Part shown: positions 9,957 through 20,919 of the stretch, in pieces
Layout of the letters: each line of letters opens with the position of its first letter
How positions within the stretch are numbered: position 1 is the first letter of the stretch
NCBI GenBank assembly: GCA_023212725.1
Contig: JALBYF010000055.1
Span: 61,414-125,413 of the forward strand
DNA: 64,000 nt
Reading direction: 5' to 3'
Source: Tranzscheliella williamsii
Lineage: Eukaryota; Basidiomycota; Ustilaginomycetes; Ustilaginales; Ustilaginaceae
Notes under the pieces: model-generated
Told to the model about the DNA's origin: nothing
Seen by the model: the letters and a program-made list of their open reading frames with translations, nothing else
The model's database searches: none
Program-made: the position numbers and the translations under genes

Positions 9957-12900
9957 TTAGTCCTCTAGCCGGGCTTTGAGTTGGGCGAGGCGTTGCTCGA
10001 GGCCGAACAGCGAGCCCTGCAGGGCGGTATGGCGCTGGTTGAGGCCGGTCATCAGGCTGACATCGGCTGCGGACGCAGGCTGGGCGGCGAGGGAGCTGGT
10101 GTCCAGAGGTATCTGCCACGCAGGGTGCGTCGTTTCCGTGGAGCGCGGCAGCGTCTTCCTCTCGCGCTGCTGATGCGCGCGCGTCTGCAGCTTAGCATCG
10201 TCTGCCCTCGGCCCGGCGGTGGCCCCGCCCGCTTCCGTTGCCAAAGCAGCCGGCGTCGCGCTTGTCTGCGAGTGCTTGTTGTGCTTCTTCTGCTGATCCT
10301 CGCTGGTCGCCTCCTCGCCTAGCTCTTCAAACACTGCCGAGGCAGTAAAGCGGCTTTTGAGCCGCCCAAAGCCTCGAAGTGTCGGCCCCGCATCCTCCTG
10401 GCCTGCCGACCGGCTCGGCGCGGCGGTCTTGTCATTTCCGGAGATGACGCTCGAGAATCGGCGGATCGTGCGTGACGGCAGGCCGTGCGCGCCGCCGTGC
10501 GGACCGGTTGTCACCCGTTGCTCGACATGGCCCAGGATGAAGTCGTCCGCTTTTTCCTCCGTCATCGGTGGCGATGCCGAGAAGGCGCCGCCCAGTGCGG
10601 CATCGGTTTTGGCCTGGTTGCTGATCGACATCATACTCGCTGCTCGGCCGATCGCCTTGCCCTTGCGATACTGCGACAGCATTTCGCCGCTGTCCTTCCG
10701 CCGGATCCCCTTGCCTGGGCGTGGCATCTCCCTCGGTCTCGCAGGCATGTTGGCCGTGTCGCTAAGGCTATCTCTTCGCCCCTTTCCGTCGCGCAGAGGC
10801 GGAAATGCACCGAGGACGGGAACGCTGGCCAGAGGCGCAAAGGTCACGCTCGACTTGCCCAAGCTACTCGGCAGCGCCTCGGTGCTGGTATTAGGCGACG
10901 GATTGTCCAGGTTCTGTCCCGTCAGCATATGCATCCGGAAGGCAGTGCGCGGTACCTTGTCGTAGGAAGCATCTCGTGACGAGCTACAAGAGTGGACCGA
11001 AGTATCACTCAGCAAAAGTGGCGGCGAGGCGCAAGTACCGGCGGCTTCTAGTCTGGCGGCTACTGACGGAGTGTTGGAAAAGGGCGAGGTAAGCGAAGGG
11101 CTCTGGATGCGGTTCGGCTTGGTTGGTGTGCCACGCTCCTGCGCCTTGATCAGGATCTGTCTGGCGCTCTTTCTATGCTTAAGGCCTTGCCTGTTTTGGG
11201 GAGAATCGTCGGATGCGTCAGAATCGTACATGTCGATGTTGAGCGCATGGTGATGTGATGAGAGAAAGTGATGGTTTGGCGCATTGTCTAACGACCGCTC
11301 CGGGTCAGAAGTATGTGGCGATGTCGGCGAAGGCGGCACCACTACGGATTGGGGCGCTAGCAGCGTTGGTGCGGGAAGGTGCAAATGAGGCCCAGCGGAA
11401 TTGGCTCGGTGCGATGACGCTCGACCCAAGGGCTCGGTTGTAGGGGAAGCCACCTCTTGCAGAGATGGCGCCGGATCCTGCGGTGATGCCCGCTTTTGCC
11501 CACGTTGCGCTTGTAGGGAAGTGCCCTCTTTTCCCTCCAAAGCATCATCGTGTTTGTGTTGCACTGCGGGTTTCGAGGCGGAGAGTTGCGGATCGGTAGA
11601 AGAGCGCGGGATTTGGACCGGCTTCTGCACAGAGGGGCGCTGTGGCCGAGTGATGTCAACGTGCTGCTTTTTGCGAACGCTTTTCTGGACTGCGGCCATC
11701 ATCTTGTCCCAGGCCTCCCTTTCCGAGATGTCTCGAACAGCATTGCTTCCGCCCGACTGGCGGCTCTCGGAGCCGACGCTGCCGCCGCCAGGTGTGGCAG
11801 AACGGGTGCGGTCGAGATCACGTCTTTGCAAGAGGATCTTTTTCGCTCCCGTGAATCTGGAAGTGCGAGCGGCTGATGCCATGGGGAATGGATACGGAGA
11901 TTGTGGGACGGCTGGGGTATGCTGCGCCGGTGTGTCTTCCGGAATGGTAGGCTGGTACCCTTGTCCTTGCTTGACTCGGTCGTACGTTGCCATGTAGGAT
12001 GGTTTCCTCGCGGGCGTCACAAAGCTGTGTTGTTGGAAGCGTGTTGCCGGAGCATGAGAAGGTGCTGTAGCATCCACCGTCGGTTGTTGATCAGGTAGGT
12101 CATCTGCTGGCACAAGCAAAATTGGACTGGAGGCAAACGACGGAGGTGTCGGGAGCGCCGGCTGCGAAGAGCACGATGGACCGCTTCGAGCAAATGGTGT
12201 CGATGCTACGGGCGTGCTATTGGGCCAGGCTTGTGAGGAGGATTGGTAGGCGGGAGGTAGGTCTGCCAGACTGGTGGCAGCCGACATCTCGCCAAATACT
12301 GTGCCCACCTGTGGTGCCAGAGTGTCGAAACCATCTTGGGCGGGCAAGTAACTGAATCCGACAAAGCTAGCATCGCAATCCGACCAGCGTGGTAGATTGG
12401 TTCGGTTTGCAGGAGATGATGTGTTGCTGAGCGTAATGCTTTGCGACAATGCATCGCGCCCTTGTGACGCTAAAGGCGATGAAGAGACATTGAGTACCAC
12501 GGCAGGCGAAGAGGATGAGCGTGGTAAGCCAACGAGGGATCCTGCCTCAGCTGAGTCGGTCGAGTCTGATTTGAGGACCTGGTCCAGGCTATGATCGCCA
12601 AAATCGGCTGGCTGGCTGCCTCTTTTTCCGTTCAGAGAGTGTGGATCTTGCCATGAATACTGATGGTCGTCCGGATGCGCCATGTGGGAGTCTGAGAAAG
12701 CTGGAAAGTCGCAAGTGTTCCCGTTATAAAGAGCGGAGAAGGACGGTAGACTGGGCACGATGGATAGCGATTGATTGTAGCGATGCAGAGCGGTATGCGC
12801 AAGATGCTGGGCAGAGACATCCGAGGTGGTGGAAGCCATGGTGTTGGCGTTGGGCTTGAAGGGCGGATCAATAGGTCTTGGCTGACTCCAGTCTATGTGG

Positions 12901-14291
12901 CAAGAGCGATAGAAATCGTGCTGTTGGACCTGAAGCGAGGATTGCCGCCCGAGACGCTGATCAGCAGGCGCGAGCAGGCGGCGTATGAGGCTAGTGAGAG
13001 CCTCGGAACAGTCTATAGAGGGGTCAAGCTTAAGTGTATTCCGGTGGTCCTTGATCAGGTCGTAGGTCTGCTCCATCTTGTCGGCAAAGAAGGGCAGAAC
13101 GCCGAAGCGCATCTCGTACAAGGTGACGCCAAAACTCCACCAGTCAAGTTCAGGTCCATACGGACCCGGCGTAGGATGGGCCGGCGTTGGTGCGCCTATC
13201 GTTGCGCTCGCGTTCAAGGGAGGACCAGATAGATTGCTGAAAGTGATTGATGGATCGCATCGCTGGCGCTCAAGGATCCGCGCTTCTTCGGCCTCGAGCA
13301 CTTCGGGCGATAGATAGTCACAGGTACCGGTAGGCTGAGAGCAGTAGAATTTCCAGACCTTGCGGACGTGTGGCGGCGGTGCGGCCTCGGTAGGCTGGGC
13401 AGCGGATAGCGGGAAGTGGCTGTAGGGCGCGGCGCTGGAGAAGTCGCAGAGCTTGAGATGGCCGCTGCGATCGAGGAGGAAATTGGCAGGCTTGATATCC
13501 CTGTGTACAAAGCCCTGCTGGTGAACCCAGGAAATGGCTTGGACCATATCGACGCTGTAGCGAAGGACCCAATCTTCGACAAGAAGGCCGGTAGAGGCAC
13601 GACCAGGGTATTCGACGCCACAATTGCTGGCGGCTAGAAGCAATTCGCTGAAGTCGCCGCTAGAGACATATTCCATGAGGATATGGACCGAGTTGAGTGT
13701 CTGAAAAGCAGCTAGCAACTGTGGGGTGAGGAGGTGCTGTAGACCGTGGATGGATGTTGGGCGACGCTGAAGCAACTTGGCTTCGTTGGCGGGCGATTGG
13801 ATGGCAGCATTGCGCCTAGCAAAGCCCTTAACGAGCGATTTGAGGACATAGACCTGACCGTCGATGCGACACTGGACTAGCTCGACAAGGCTTCCTGCGC
13901 CCTTCTGGAGGACCTTGATGGATTTGAAGTCGTTTGTCTGCAAGCTTGCACTGCATATAGGCTCGAGGAAAGAAAGAGCAGCGGCTCGAAAGGGATTTGG
14001 GTCGCGGTGTGGTGCGATGCCGTGTGCGGACCATGCGATCAGGAGGGCAATGTCCAGGTGCTCTTCCAGCGATGGCGGAGACTGCGTAGTAGGGTTGGCA
14101 GCGGATGTGCTGTCTGTGATGTCGCTTTGCCGTTTTGAGCTGGAGGTGGATGGTATGCATTTTCTATTCGTCTGGAAGTCGCGGATGGCTGCTTTGACGG
14201 GTTTGGTGCGTAGCGCGGCCACGATGGCGCTATACCTTGCAGGCCAGTCACTTTGAAGCACAGCCATTGCCGGCGCTGGCAGTGTGACCAT
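9957..14291 (-). CDS. Large AGC-family (DMPK/GEK-like) Ser/Thr kinase with disordered tail
   Basis: 1444-aa protein kinase. The kinase domain runs from about residue 122 to 480: glycine loop KGAGSLVELV, Lys151 in VLKSL, Glu170, HRDIKPAN (Asp265, Asn270), DFS at 283-285, and YLSPEVLEA. LDWWSFGVTLYEM follows after an insertion, then an AGC-type C-tail around HIDWSQ...PPFKP. The N-terminal segment before the domain resembles that of DMPK/MRCK/ROCK kinases. The usual DFG glycine is Ser285 (DFSSA). The remaining roughly 960 residues are Ser/Pro-rich and probably disordered, closing with a short coiled coil (GLEQRLAQLKARLED). The first in-frame ATG is at 14291; a second Met is at residue 9. A role in polarity or morphogenesis is inferred from the family only. 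Confidence 0.8.
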   Translation of the reverse strand: MVTLPAPAMAVLQSDWPARYSAIVAALRTKPVKAAIRDFQTNRKCIPSTSSSKRQSDITDSTSAANPTTQSPPSLEEHLDIALLIAWSAHGIAPHRDPNPFRAAALSFLEPICSASLQTNDFKSIKVLQKGAGSLVELVQCRIDGQVYVLKSLVKGFARRNAAIQSPANEAKLLQRRPTSIHGLQHLLTPQLLAAFQTLNSVHILMEYVSSGDFSELLLAASNCGVEYPGRASTGLLVEDWVLRYSVDMVQAISWVHQQGFVHRDIKPANFLLDRSGHLKLCDFSSAAPYSHFPLSAAQPTEAAPPPHVRKVWKFYCSQPTGTCDYLSPEVLEAEEARILERQRCDPSITFSNLSGPPLNASATIGAPTPAHPTPGPYGPELDWWSFGVTLYEMRFGVLPFFADKMEQTYDLIKDHRNTLKLDPSIDCSEALTSLIRRLLAPADQRLGRQSSLQVQQHDFYRSCHIDWSQPRPIDPPFKPNANTMASTTSDVSAQHLAHTALHRYNQSLSIVPSLPSFSALYNGNTCDFPAFSDSHMAHPDDHQYSWQDPHSLNGKRGSQPADFGDHSLDQVLKSDSTDSAEAGSLVGLPRSSSSPAVVLNVSSSPLASQGRDALSQSITLSNTSSPANRTNLPRWSDCDASFVGFSYLPAQDGFDTLAPQVGTVFGEMSAATSLADLPPAYQSSSQAWPNSTPVASTPFARSGPSCSSQPALPTPPSFASSPILLVPADDLPDQQPTVDATAPSHAPATRFQQHSFVTPARKPSYMATYDRVKQGQGYQPTIPEDTPAQHTPAVPQSPYPFPMASAARTSRFTGAKKILLQRRDLDRTRSATPGGGSVGSESRQSGGSNAVRDISEREAWDKMMAAVQKSVRKKQHVDITRPQRPSVQKPVQIPRSSTDPQLSASKPAVQHKHDDALEGKEGTSLQAQRGQKRASPQDPAPSLQEVASPTTEPLGRASSHRANSAGPHLHLPAPTLLAPQSVVVPPSPTSPHTSDPERSLDNAPNHHFLSSHHHALNIDMYDSDASDDSPQNRQGLKHRKSARQILIKAQERGTPTKPNRIQSPSLTSPFSNTPSVAARLEAAGTCASPPLLLSDTSVHSCSSSRDASYDKVPRTAFRMHMLTGQNLDNPSPNTSTEALPSSLGKSSVTFAPLASVPVLGAFPPLRDGKGRRDSLSDTANMPARPREMPRPGKGIRRKDSGEMLSQYRKGKAIGRAASMMSISNQAKTDAALGGAFSASPPMTEEKADDFILGHVEQRVTTGPHGGAHGLPSRTIRRFSSVISGNDKTAAPSRSAGQEDAGPTLRGFGRLKSRFTASAVFEELGEEATSEDQQKKHNKHSQTSATPAALATEAGGATAGPRADDAKLQTRAHQQRERKTLPRSTETTHPAWQIPLDTSSLAAQPASAADVSLMTGLNQRHTALQGSLFGLEQRLAQLKARLED

Positions 14292-14364
14292 AGAGCCCAG
14301 ACGTGGGAAGATCGAGGCGAATAGCACAATGTGATTACCCACCGACCTGCATTGCCATTACAAC

Positions 14365-14443
14365 GTAGCCACGCCTGCCTAGCCGCGCCTGCTTAGAATA
14401 TAGAATGTAGGCACGCCTGCCTAGATGGTAGCCACGCCTGCTG
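14365..14443. repeat. Degenerate GTAGCCACGCCTGCCTAG repeat
   Basis: About four imperfect copies of a unit like GTAGCCACGCCTGCCTAG, just upstream of the kinase gene on its 5' side. The function is unknown; it could be a minisatellite or clustered protein sites in the kinase promoter. Confidence 0.5.
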
Positions 14444-16396
14444 CTGGCGGTTGCTGCGCTTGTTCGAAAGTGCGCGGATGCCTAGTTCAGCCTATACCGC
14501 CATGGTTGGTGAGCGCGTTGGCGAGACTGGTGAGTGGTCGTTGAGCACAGAGGGTGACCTTGGGTAAAAAGCCGCCGTGGTAAGACGATGAACGTAGCGA
14601 GGCGGCCGCGCAGCAAAGATGATCAGAACAATGACGATGGAATGCCGAGAAGGTTGGAGGAAGCAGTGGACAGTGTCGGATAGTGAGTACTGCGCAGACG
14701 AGCGACAACGAGAACGAATTGGGCCAAAGGCGCGCAAAGATAGCGAGCAAAGAGAGGTGGTAGGGGCGAAGGAATGCGGTGGCAAGCGAAACGACCTGTC
14801 ACTCGAAGCCTGCAAGGGTGTAGCTGTGAGCAAGCTCGAGCTTTGGTGTCGTGTAGTTGTAGCAGTAGCAAGTGGTGTAACGTGGCATGGCTGTAGGCTG
14901 CGAGAGACCAACACCGAAGCTGATCCCGGTGATAAGAGCCGGTGATTTGAAGCTCGTGTCGAGTTTTGTTTTTCTCGGTTAGCAGCCGTCGAACACGGCT
15001 CAGTGCCCCTCGCAGCAAACACAAGATCAGTCCCGGCACTATCTACCTGCCTTCACGGCTGCCAGCAGGCACATGTACTGCACTGTGCTCTGACACCACC
15101 CGTATTCGCCAATAAGCACATGGGACGTCGGTTGTTCAAGGTGGGAGGGCCTCGTTGATCGCCGCCGAGTAGCCAAGCAATGCGCCAGCGCTTCATCACA
15201 TTCGAGCTGTCTTCTCCACACCCCCACCGTGCAACCTGTCTTTTAGCCTGGCTTGGCAAGGTGTCTGAACCGGTGTGGACGATAGGATGTTGGCACACGT
15301 GCTGTGCCTTGCTGCGCTGTAAACCAATACAGTGCCAGCGAATCACATGTTCTTCCAAGATGACCGTTCCATCTTTGCCAATGCACTCTACATGGCGTTC
15401 AAGTCGCAAGACCATGCCTCGCAAAACACAGGCTTGCCAAGAAGTGTTGAGTGTCGTTCGCCGCGTCATCCTCAACGCGCTTCTATGCACGTGATATCCT
15501 CTCGGAAAAACCTAAGCAGAACCGTCCCATTTCCCCCCCTTTTTGCTAACACGACCCCGTTTCCCGATTTGCATGCTGAGACAAAAAATTACATCTCCCG
15601 ATTGAAGTCGTGCAGATGAGGAGCTTCAGCTTTCCCATCCACCAGCAACTGCTCATTGACATGCTTTGGAAGGCTGTTGGCTTCAAAAGAATCGTCTTCT
15701 GACAGTGCTGTAACTCTTTCCTAGCTCATATGACCCTCCTTCGGCACAACATGGGCCCAACAGGTGTGAAACAAGAGAAGCATCACATGCACGAGCAGGC
15801 GATTGGGTTCTATCGAGAATTGTGGTAGGGGGGGTCATGTTAACGAAAAGGGGGGTTCGATGCATAATTTCCCTTTACTGTTTGTGGACCGTGTAAGATC
15901 GTGGAACGACATTTTGGCGAAGCCACTTTCTTGGGGTTGTTCGCTTGCTCCCTGGGCCCAACAAGCTTGCCCTTCAGCGGGAGACAGGCGTCGTTGCGTG
16001 GTGTGGCACGGAGCGAGGCGGTGCGCTCGGGATGCGTGGACGGCCTCGGTACGGATGCGCGCGCGTAGAGGATCAAACACCGTAGTAAGTGCCGACCGAG
16101 ACGAAGCGGGGTAGACTACAAGAGGCACTAGTCGTAGTTCTGCGAGGCAATGGCCCAACAATCACCGAGTGGCCATCTCGGCAGAGAAGCACGCAGCAAA
16201 GCACGGCCGTGCTGCTGAGGCGCATAGAAAGCGTATACAGCGTATACGATGTGGTGTATTGGCTTTGACCATGTGTAGCCAATCTATTACCTCGACCTGC
16301 GGAAGCGTGGGAAAACGCAAAACCGCCCCCCACACGCTTGACATAATACCCCCCCACACGCCGGACACATTCACATTCACTGGTTTCGTACACGTT

Positions 16397-16432
16397 CTAA
16401 GCGGATCGCTAAGCGGATCGCTAAGCGGAACG
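16397..16432. repeat. 12-bp tandem repeat, three copies
   Basis: CTAAGCGGATCG is present twice exactly and once as CTAAGCGGAACG, head to tail. Confidence 0.7.
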
Positions 16433-17659
16433 GAGAGACGATCTGCCTCCATTTCGTCAGTATTGACATCAGAGCCTAGCTAGTAGACACTCGTCACGTC
16501 TTGGGTCCCACCGCCAAGGGCCCCCATCACGCAAGGGGATGCAAGGATGCCAAATCGTATGCGCTGAGCAAGACGGAAAGGGAAAGATCCGAGTGGACGC
16601 TCATCCCGATCGGAGATCCTATCGCGATTGCGCGCTACTCTGGCGCTCGGCTTTCACGCTGTTGGAAGTTCACTAAAGGAGAGTGGAATGGGCGGTAGGG
16701 AACTTTTCTAGGCTGAACTACCTGCTGACCCGATTCGACAATCTGGAAATCATTGCGTGAAATAGGCCTTGGGTCACCTGCTTCGGGGATATGCGTCGCT
16801 AGTTCCACGACGCAAAAGGAAGTGGCGGCAAAAGGTTCGTTGCTAGCTCGAGCGAAGTCAAAGCGGTCCCACTGCACGCCAGCAAGTTTCATCGAACTTC
16901 ACCGTCTCTAAACGCTCGCCATCTACACGGAGATCTTGTCGAAAAAGGCGACGGGAACATGTGACGATACCCACACTGTAGTGATAACAGTACGTATGCC
17001 GAACTGCCTCGTTTTTCTATCTATCCGCAGTCGGCAGGTTCGCCGGTCTTGAGTACGTTATCGTTGATCTGGATGCGGTGAAATTCCGTTGTTCGAATTG
17101 TTCGAATTTGGGGCAGCCATTGTGATATAATTGCTTATGAAACGTCTTTCGATCTCGTTCCTGTTTCGCTGTTTCGCTGTTTTCACGGGTGACAAGTCCC
17201 TGACAGACATTAGTACATAATCTGCATAGACGAATTCAAGTCGGTTGGTTGCCGGCGTTTACAACAGGGTGGTGTCGAGTACAAAATTCTGACAAGGTAA
17301 CAGAATGCAAGTAGAGAGCGTGGCTTTGGTGCAGCTTTGCGTCGCTTTCAACACTCAACATGGCGTCGCTTGCCAACGACTGGGGAGAGTGTGAGCGTGA
17401 GTGCGAGTTAGGTTTTTGTTTGAAAGAGCGTTCTCATTCATTGTGAGTGCCCAACGCATAGCATCAACGCATCAACCCACTCAGCCGTACTGTTCCACTC
17501 TTGCGCGGTTGCAACTGTAACTGTTCGTTCCACTGTGCCAACGTCGATATGCAGAAGGAGAGGTAAGCCTTCGCGCCACACAAATCTTTTGGCCCATTTC
17601 CCACATCACGCCAAGCTCGCCCGTGGCTGTACAACTACAAGCACCCTCACTGTGACCGA

Positions 17660-18470
17660 ACCGTAACTTTGGCAGGCTCTTGCTCTTTGCTCCTTTCCGA
17701 CTGCAGCCCTTGCTCGGCATTCTCTCTGCCACTTGCTATTGACTTGCTATTGGCTTGCTATACTGGTCTGGCAATCGTCTCCTCTTTGCAGATTTCCTTG
17801 CCTTGCCGCCGCACCCTTCACACACATCCCTCTTGGCTTGGCAGACACATCAACTGAGCCGCTGCACGTCTACCCTGCGTGGCAGGCAGCACACCTCCAT
17901 CGCTGTCGACCTCCTCCTCGTCATCGGCGCAACTCTCCTTTGCTCGTCACAAAGACCGCCTACCCCCACCATCCTGCGCATTCAATTCTAGCTGCCCACG
18001 TCCTCGATCCGACCGCCTCACGTTTCCACTGCCACCTCACGCTGCACAAACCGCAACCTTGCCAACTGCATCCTAACCACGCTTTAGGCCACTTCGTCCC
18101 CTCAAGTCCCTCCAACACCTCTACCGCGTACTCGGTACGGCATTCCGCCTCGGCATCACGACAGAGGCGCACTATCTGTGGCTCACAGCCGGCCAGACAG
18201 CTTTTTAGAACGGGTTTCTTCTGTCGCTCTCCTTCATTTGTGAGGACGAGTTGAGAAGATCCTCCTTCCTGGCCGCGGTTGCACAGTTGCAATCCCGCTT
18301 CCTTGGCGCTTTCCACACAGGGGCATGCGTTTCCATCTGCTCTCCTGACTCCGCAGATCCGCCCAACAGCGCTTTCTGACTGTCTTTCATCGCAGTCGAC
18401 GGGTTCTTCCAGCAAACCGACGTCGGTGATCAGGTCCGTTGCATTCCAGCTTCGCATACGTTTATCAGCC
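17660..18470 (+). promoter_or_regulatory. Pyrimidine-rich promoter and 5' leader of the OPI1-like gene
   Basis: A CT-rich stretch of about 800 bp leads up to ATG 18471 (context CAGCCATGG). It contains several short upstream ATGs, so uORFs are possible. No clear TATA box is seen. Confidence 0.4.
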
Positions 18471-20771
18471 ATGGATCCGTCCGACCGTTTGAGCCTCTCC
18501 CATGAGGAGCGTTGGACCGCCCATCGCGATGGCACCGACACCGACGTTCCGGGTCTCCCCAGCGCCGCATCTACCCCCGCCGCCACCACACCAAATACGC
18601 CGCCTGCCGACGATCTCTCCGCATCGCAAGAGCTTCCCGACAAAGTTGCCCCTGCGCCGCCATTGTCCAATGGTCTTGGCATCGATGCCGAAGATGAGGA
18701 TGTTAAGATTGCCATCATGGCCCTGGGCGCCATGAAGAGTCTCGACGGCAGAAGCAACGGTCTCGGCAGCGCTGGTAGCAGCAGCAGCAGCAGCAGCAGA
18801 AACCACCCTCACGACGCACCCAGGAGCAACGAAAAGTGTAAGTTGCCAGCTACTCTACCCCGCCATCACTAGCTCATTGCGCTTACATTCTGCCATACTC
18901 GTTTTCCCTGTCTAGCTCCCACTCGCACATCCTCCGGCATCTCGGCTTCCAGCGTTTCCTCGACAGCTATCTCCTCGCCTTCCTCCACGCCGGCTACCGA
19001 CCTGACGCACGATTCCGGCGCAGAATCGCCAGGAGGCCGTTCGGCAAAGTTGAGCGAGCTTCCGTCCGATTTCAAGCTGCCGGCTATCATTCAGGACGAG
19101 CACGGCAATCAAGTCCATGTCGATCCCGAGATGATGAACGACGCCGACTTTCTGCAGCGCGTCATACATCTGCCCCTCGTACGAGGCACGCTTCGCGCCT
19201 ACGAGCTGGGCAAGCGCCGAAGTCGCGTGGTCAAATACGGCGCCGACCTGATGGAGAACTCGGTCAAGAGCATCTCGCGCCCCGTAGTGAGCCGTCTCGG
19301 CGCTAGTCTCGGCGAACGCGGTGTGGGGCAGCTCGACGACTTTGCATGTCGTCAGCTCGACCGCATCTACCCGCCTACCGTGTCTTCTCCTAGCAAGGAG
19401 GAGAAGCGCTCTATGCTGGACGAAGTCAACCAGAGAGACCAGGACGAGTGGCAGAATCTGGATCCAGAAGAACGCGAAAAGCGCAAGAAGGCGTACCTGG
19501 CGCTACAAATCGAAGAACGCGAGCGAACCATGATCAACAATGAGCTCAGGCAACGCAGCGGAAAAAGTCGCGCCCGAGACGAGGATGATACCCACTTGGC
19601 GCCTTCGACCTCTTCGCAAGGGTACAGTGCGATACCGAGCGGCAAGGCGGAAGAAAGGCAGCCTGAAGGCGAGGCATCCGGCACTCTCAAGGAAAAGGAG
19701 AAGGCTAAGCTCAGCTCGGCGGGCGCCATGGTACAAGCCTCGCAAGGACAACCGCAGCTGCTCAAGGGCAGTCGATGGGGCTCGATGCTGGTGGAGGCAG
19801 GGGTCACCGCAGGTGGACTGTCGGCTGCCATGAGCGAGGAGTCTATGAAGTCGCTCAAATACTGTCTCCAGTGGCTTCAGTATGCCACTGCCCATATCGA
19901 GCACCAAATTACGATTCTGCGGGATCTGATTGTCAAGCTCAATCACGGCGAGTTGGACATGACGGGCACAGCGGTGGAGAATCTGGCCAACATCAAGGGC
20001 GACGTTGTCAACACGATCCGGGGCGTTGTCGACGTGATCGGCAAGTACGCGGGCGGCGCGTTGCCGGAACCGGCACGCAACAGCGTCCGGGCCTTTATCC
20101 TGAGCCTGCCGGCGCGGTGGGCGACGGTGAACCAGAGTTCGGCGGGGAGCTCTCCGAGCGGCTACTTTGGCAACAGTCCCACTTCGCCGTCCTTCTCGCC
20201 GGTGCATATTAGCGGGGGGGCGCAGTCGCCGTCGCATCTGGTGGGCAATGCGCGGCTGCGGGGCGGTGCGGGGGGCGCGCGCGAGCAGATGCAGGCTGCG
20301 GCGACGGCGCAGGCGGCGAACCGGATCCTGACGCTGGCCATCGAGTCGCTCGACATTTTGCGCAGCGTGACCATTGTGTTTGGCGAGTCGCTCGATCGGG
20401 CCGATTTGTGGGTGGAGCGGCTGCGGATTCTGGGGTTGCAGCGCAAGCGGCAGCACGAGCATGGCGGACATGTCATTGGCGGTGGCGGCCAGTGGGATGC
20501 AGTACGCTCCGCGCAGCGCCCCGCGTCCCCCGGCGCGCAGAGCGACGTCAGCATGGCCACCACCAGCTCCGCCAAGCGTCGCCGCACCCGCCCCGCCCCC
20601 GTCTCCCGCACCCCCTCCCTCCTCTCCGACGAGGAAAACCTCACAGAGACAGACCACCCCCGCTCCCCCGCCCTCGCTCCCCGCCGCCACCGCCCCCGCG
20701 CAGCCACCACCAGCAAGCTCCACCCCATGCACCCCCCCGCCCCCTCCAACGGCACCCACACCCCCGCCTAG
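18471..20771 (+). CDS. OPI1: Opi1-family transcriptional repressor (one intron)
   Basis: Two exons: 18471-18837 and 18916-20771, with a 78-bp intron (donor GTAAGT at 18838, acceptor TCTAG ending 18915). The reading frame joins cleanly to give 740 aa. Exon 1 holds EDEDVKIAIMALGAMKSL (about 74-93), like the N-terminal helix of Opi1 proteins, and a Ser run coded by AGC repeats. Exon 2 holds LPLVRGTLRAYELGKRRSR (about 207-225) followed by VVKYGADLMENSV, and LKYCLQWLQYATAHIEHQ (about 435-452), the other conserved Opi1 block. In yeast Opi1 senses phosphatidic acid at the ER and represses inositol and phospholipid genes through Ino2/4; whether that wiring holds here is not shown. The C-terminal 90 residues are Pro-rich and strongly C-biased. 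Its stop is only 148 bp from that of the convergent CUL3 gene. Confidence 0.72.
18838..18915 (+). other. Intron of the OPI1-like gene
   Basis: 78 bp with donor GTAAGT and acceptor TCTAG. Removing it fuses exon 1 phase 1 to the long downstream frame, which has no ATG of its own before the conserved part begins (it opens with TTG at 19050). Confidence 0.8.
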
Positions 20772-20919
20772 CCCCCGCATACCACCCGCCCTGTACTTGT
20801 ACCCCCACCGCCCCCACGCCATCCCACAGCCATCCGCATTATCCCACTTCCCTTGCCATCCCACGCGACAGCCCGCTGGCTTGACAGAAACAAGTACATT
20901 GCAGCGGGAGGAAACTGGC

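Larger units (their letters stand above)
14292..18470. other. Gene-poor intergenic stretch
   Basis: About 4.2 kb between the kinase start and the OPI1-like start. ORFs here are short and show no recognisable domain, and I saw no convincing tRNA (no GGTTCRANYCC box with a matching A box). Two short tandem repeats occur (14365-14443 and 16397-16432). From about 17660 the sequence becomes pyrimidine-rich and looks like the promoter and leader of the next gene. Confidence 0.5.

Noticed and set aside
14292..18470. tRNA genes in the large intergenic gap
   Set aside because: No A-box/B-box pair at tRNA spacing with a foldable cloverleaf was found by eye.
19503..20864. 453-codon - strand ORF opposite OPI1
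   Set aside because: Antisense shadow, Gly/Ala/Arg-rich, without motifs.
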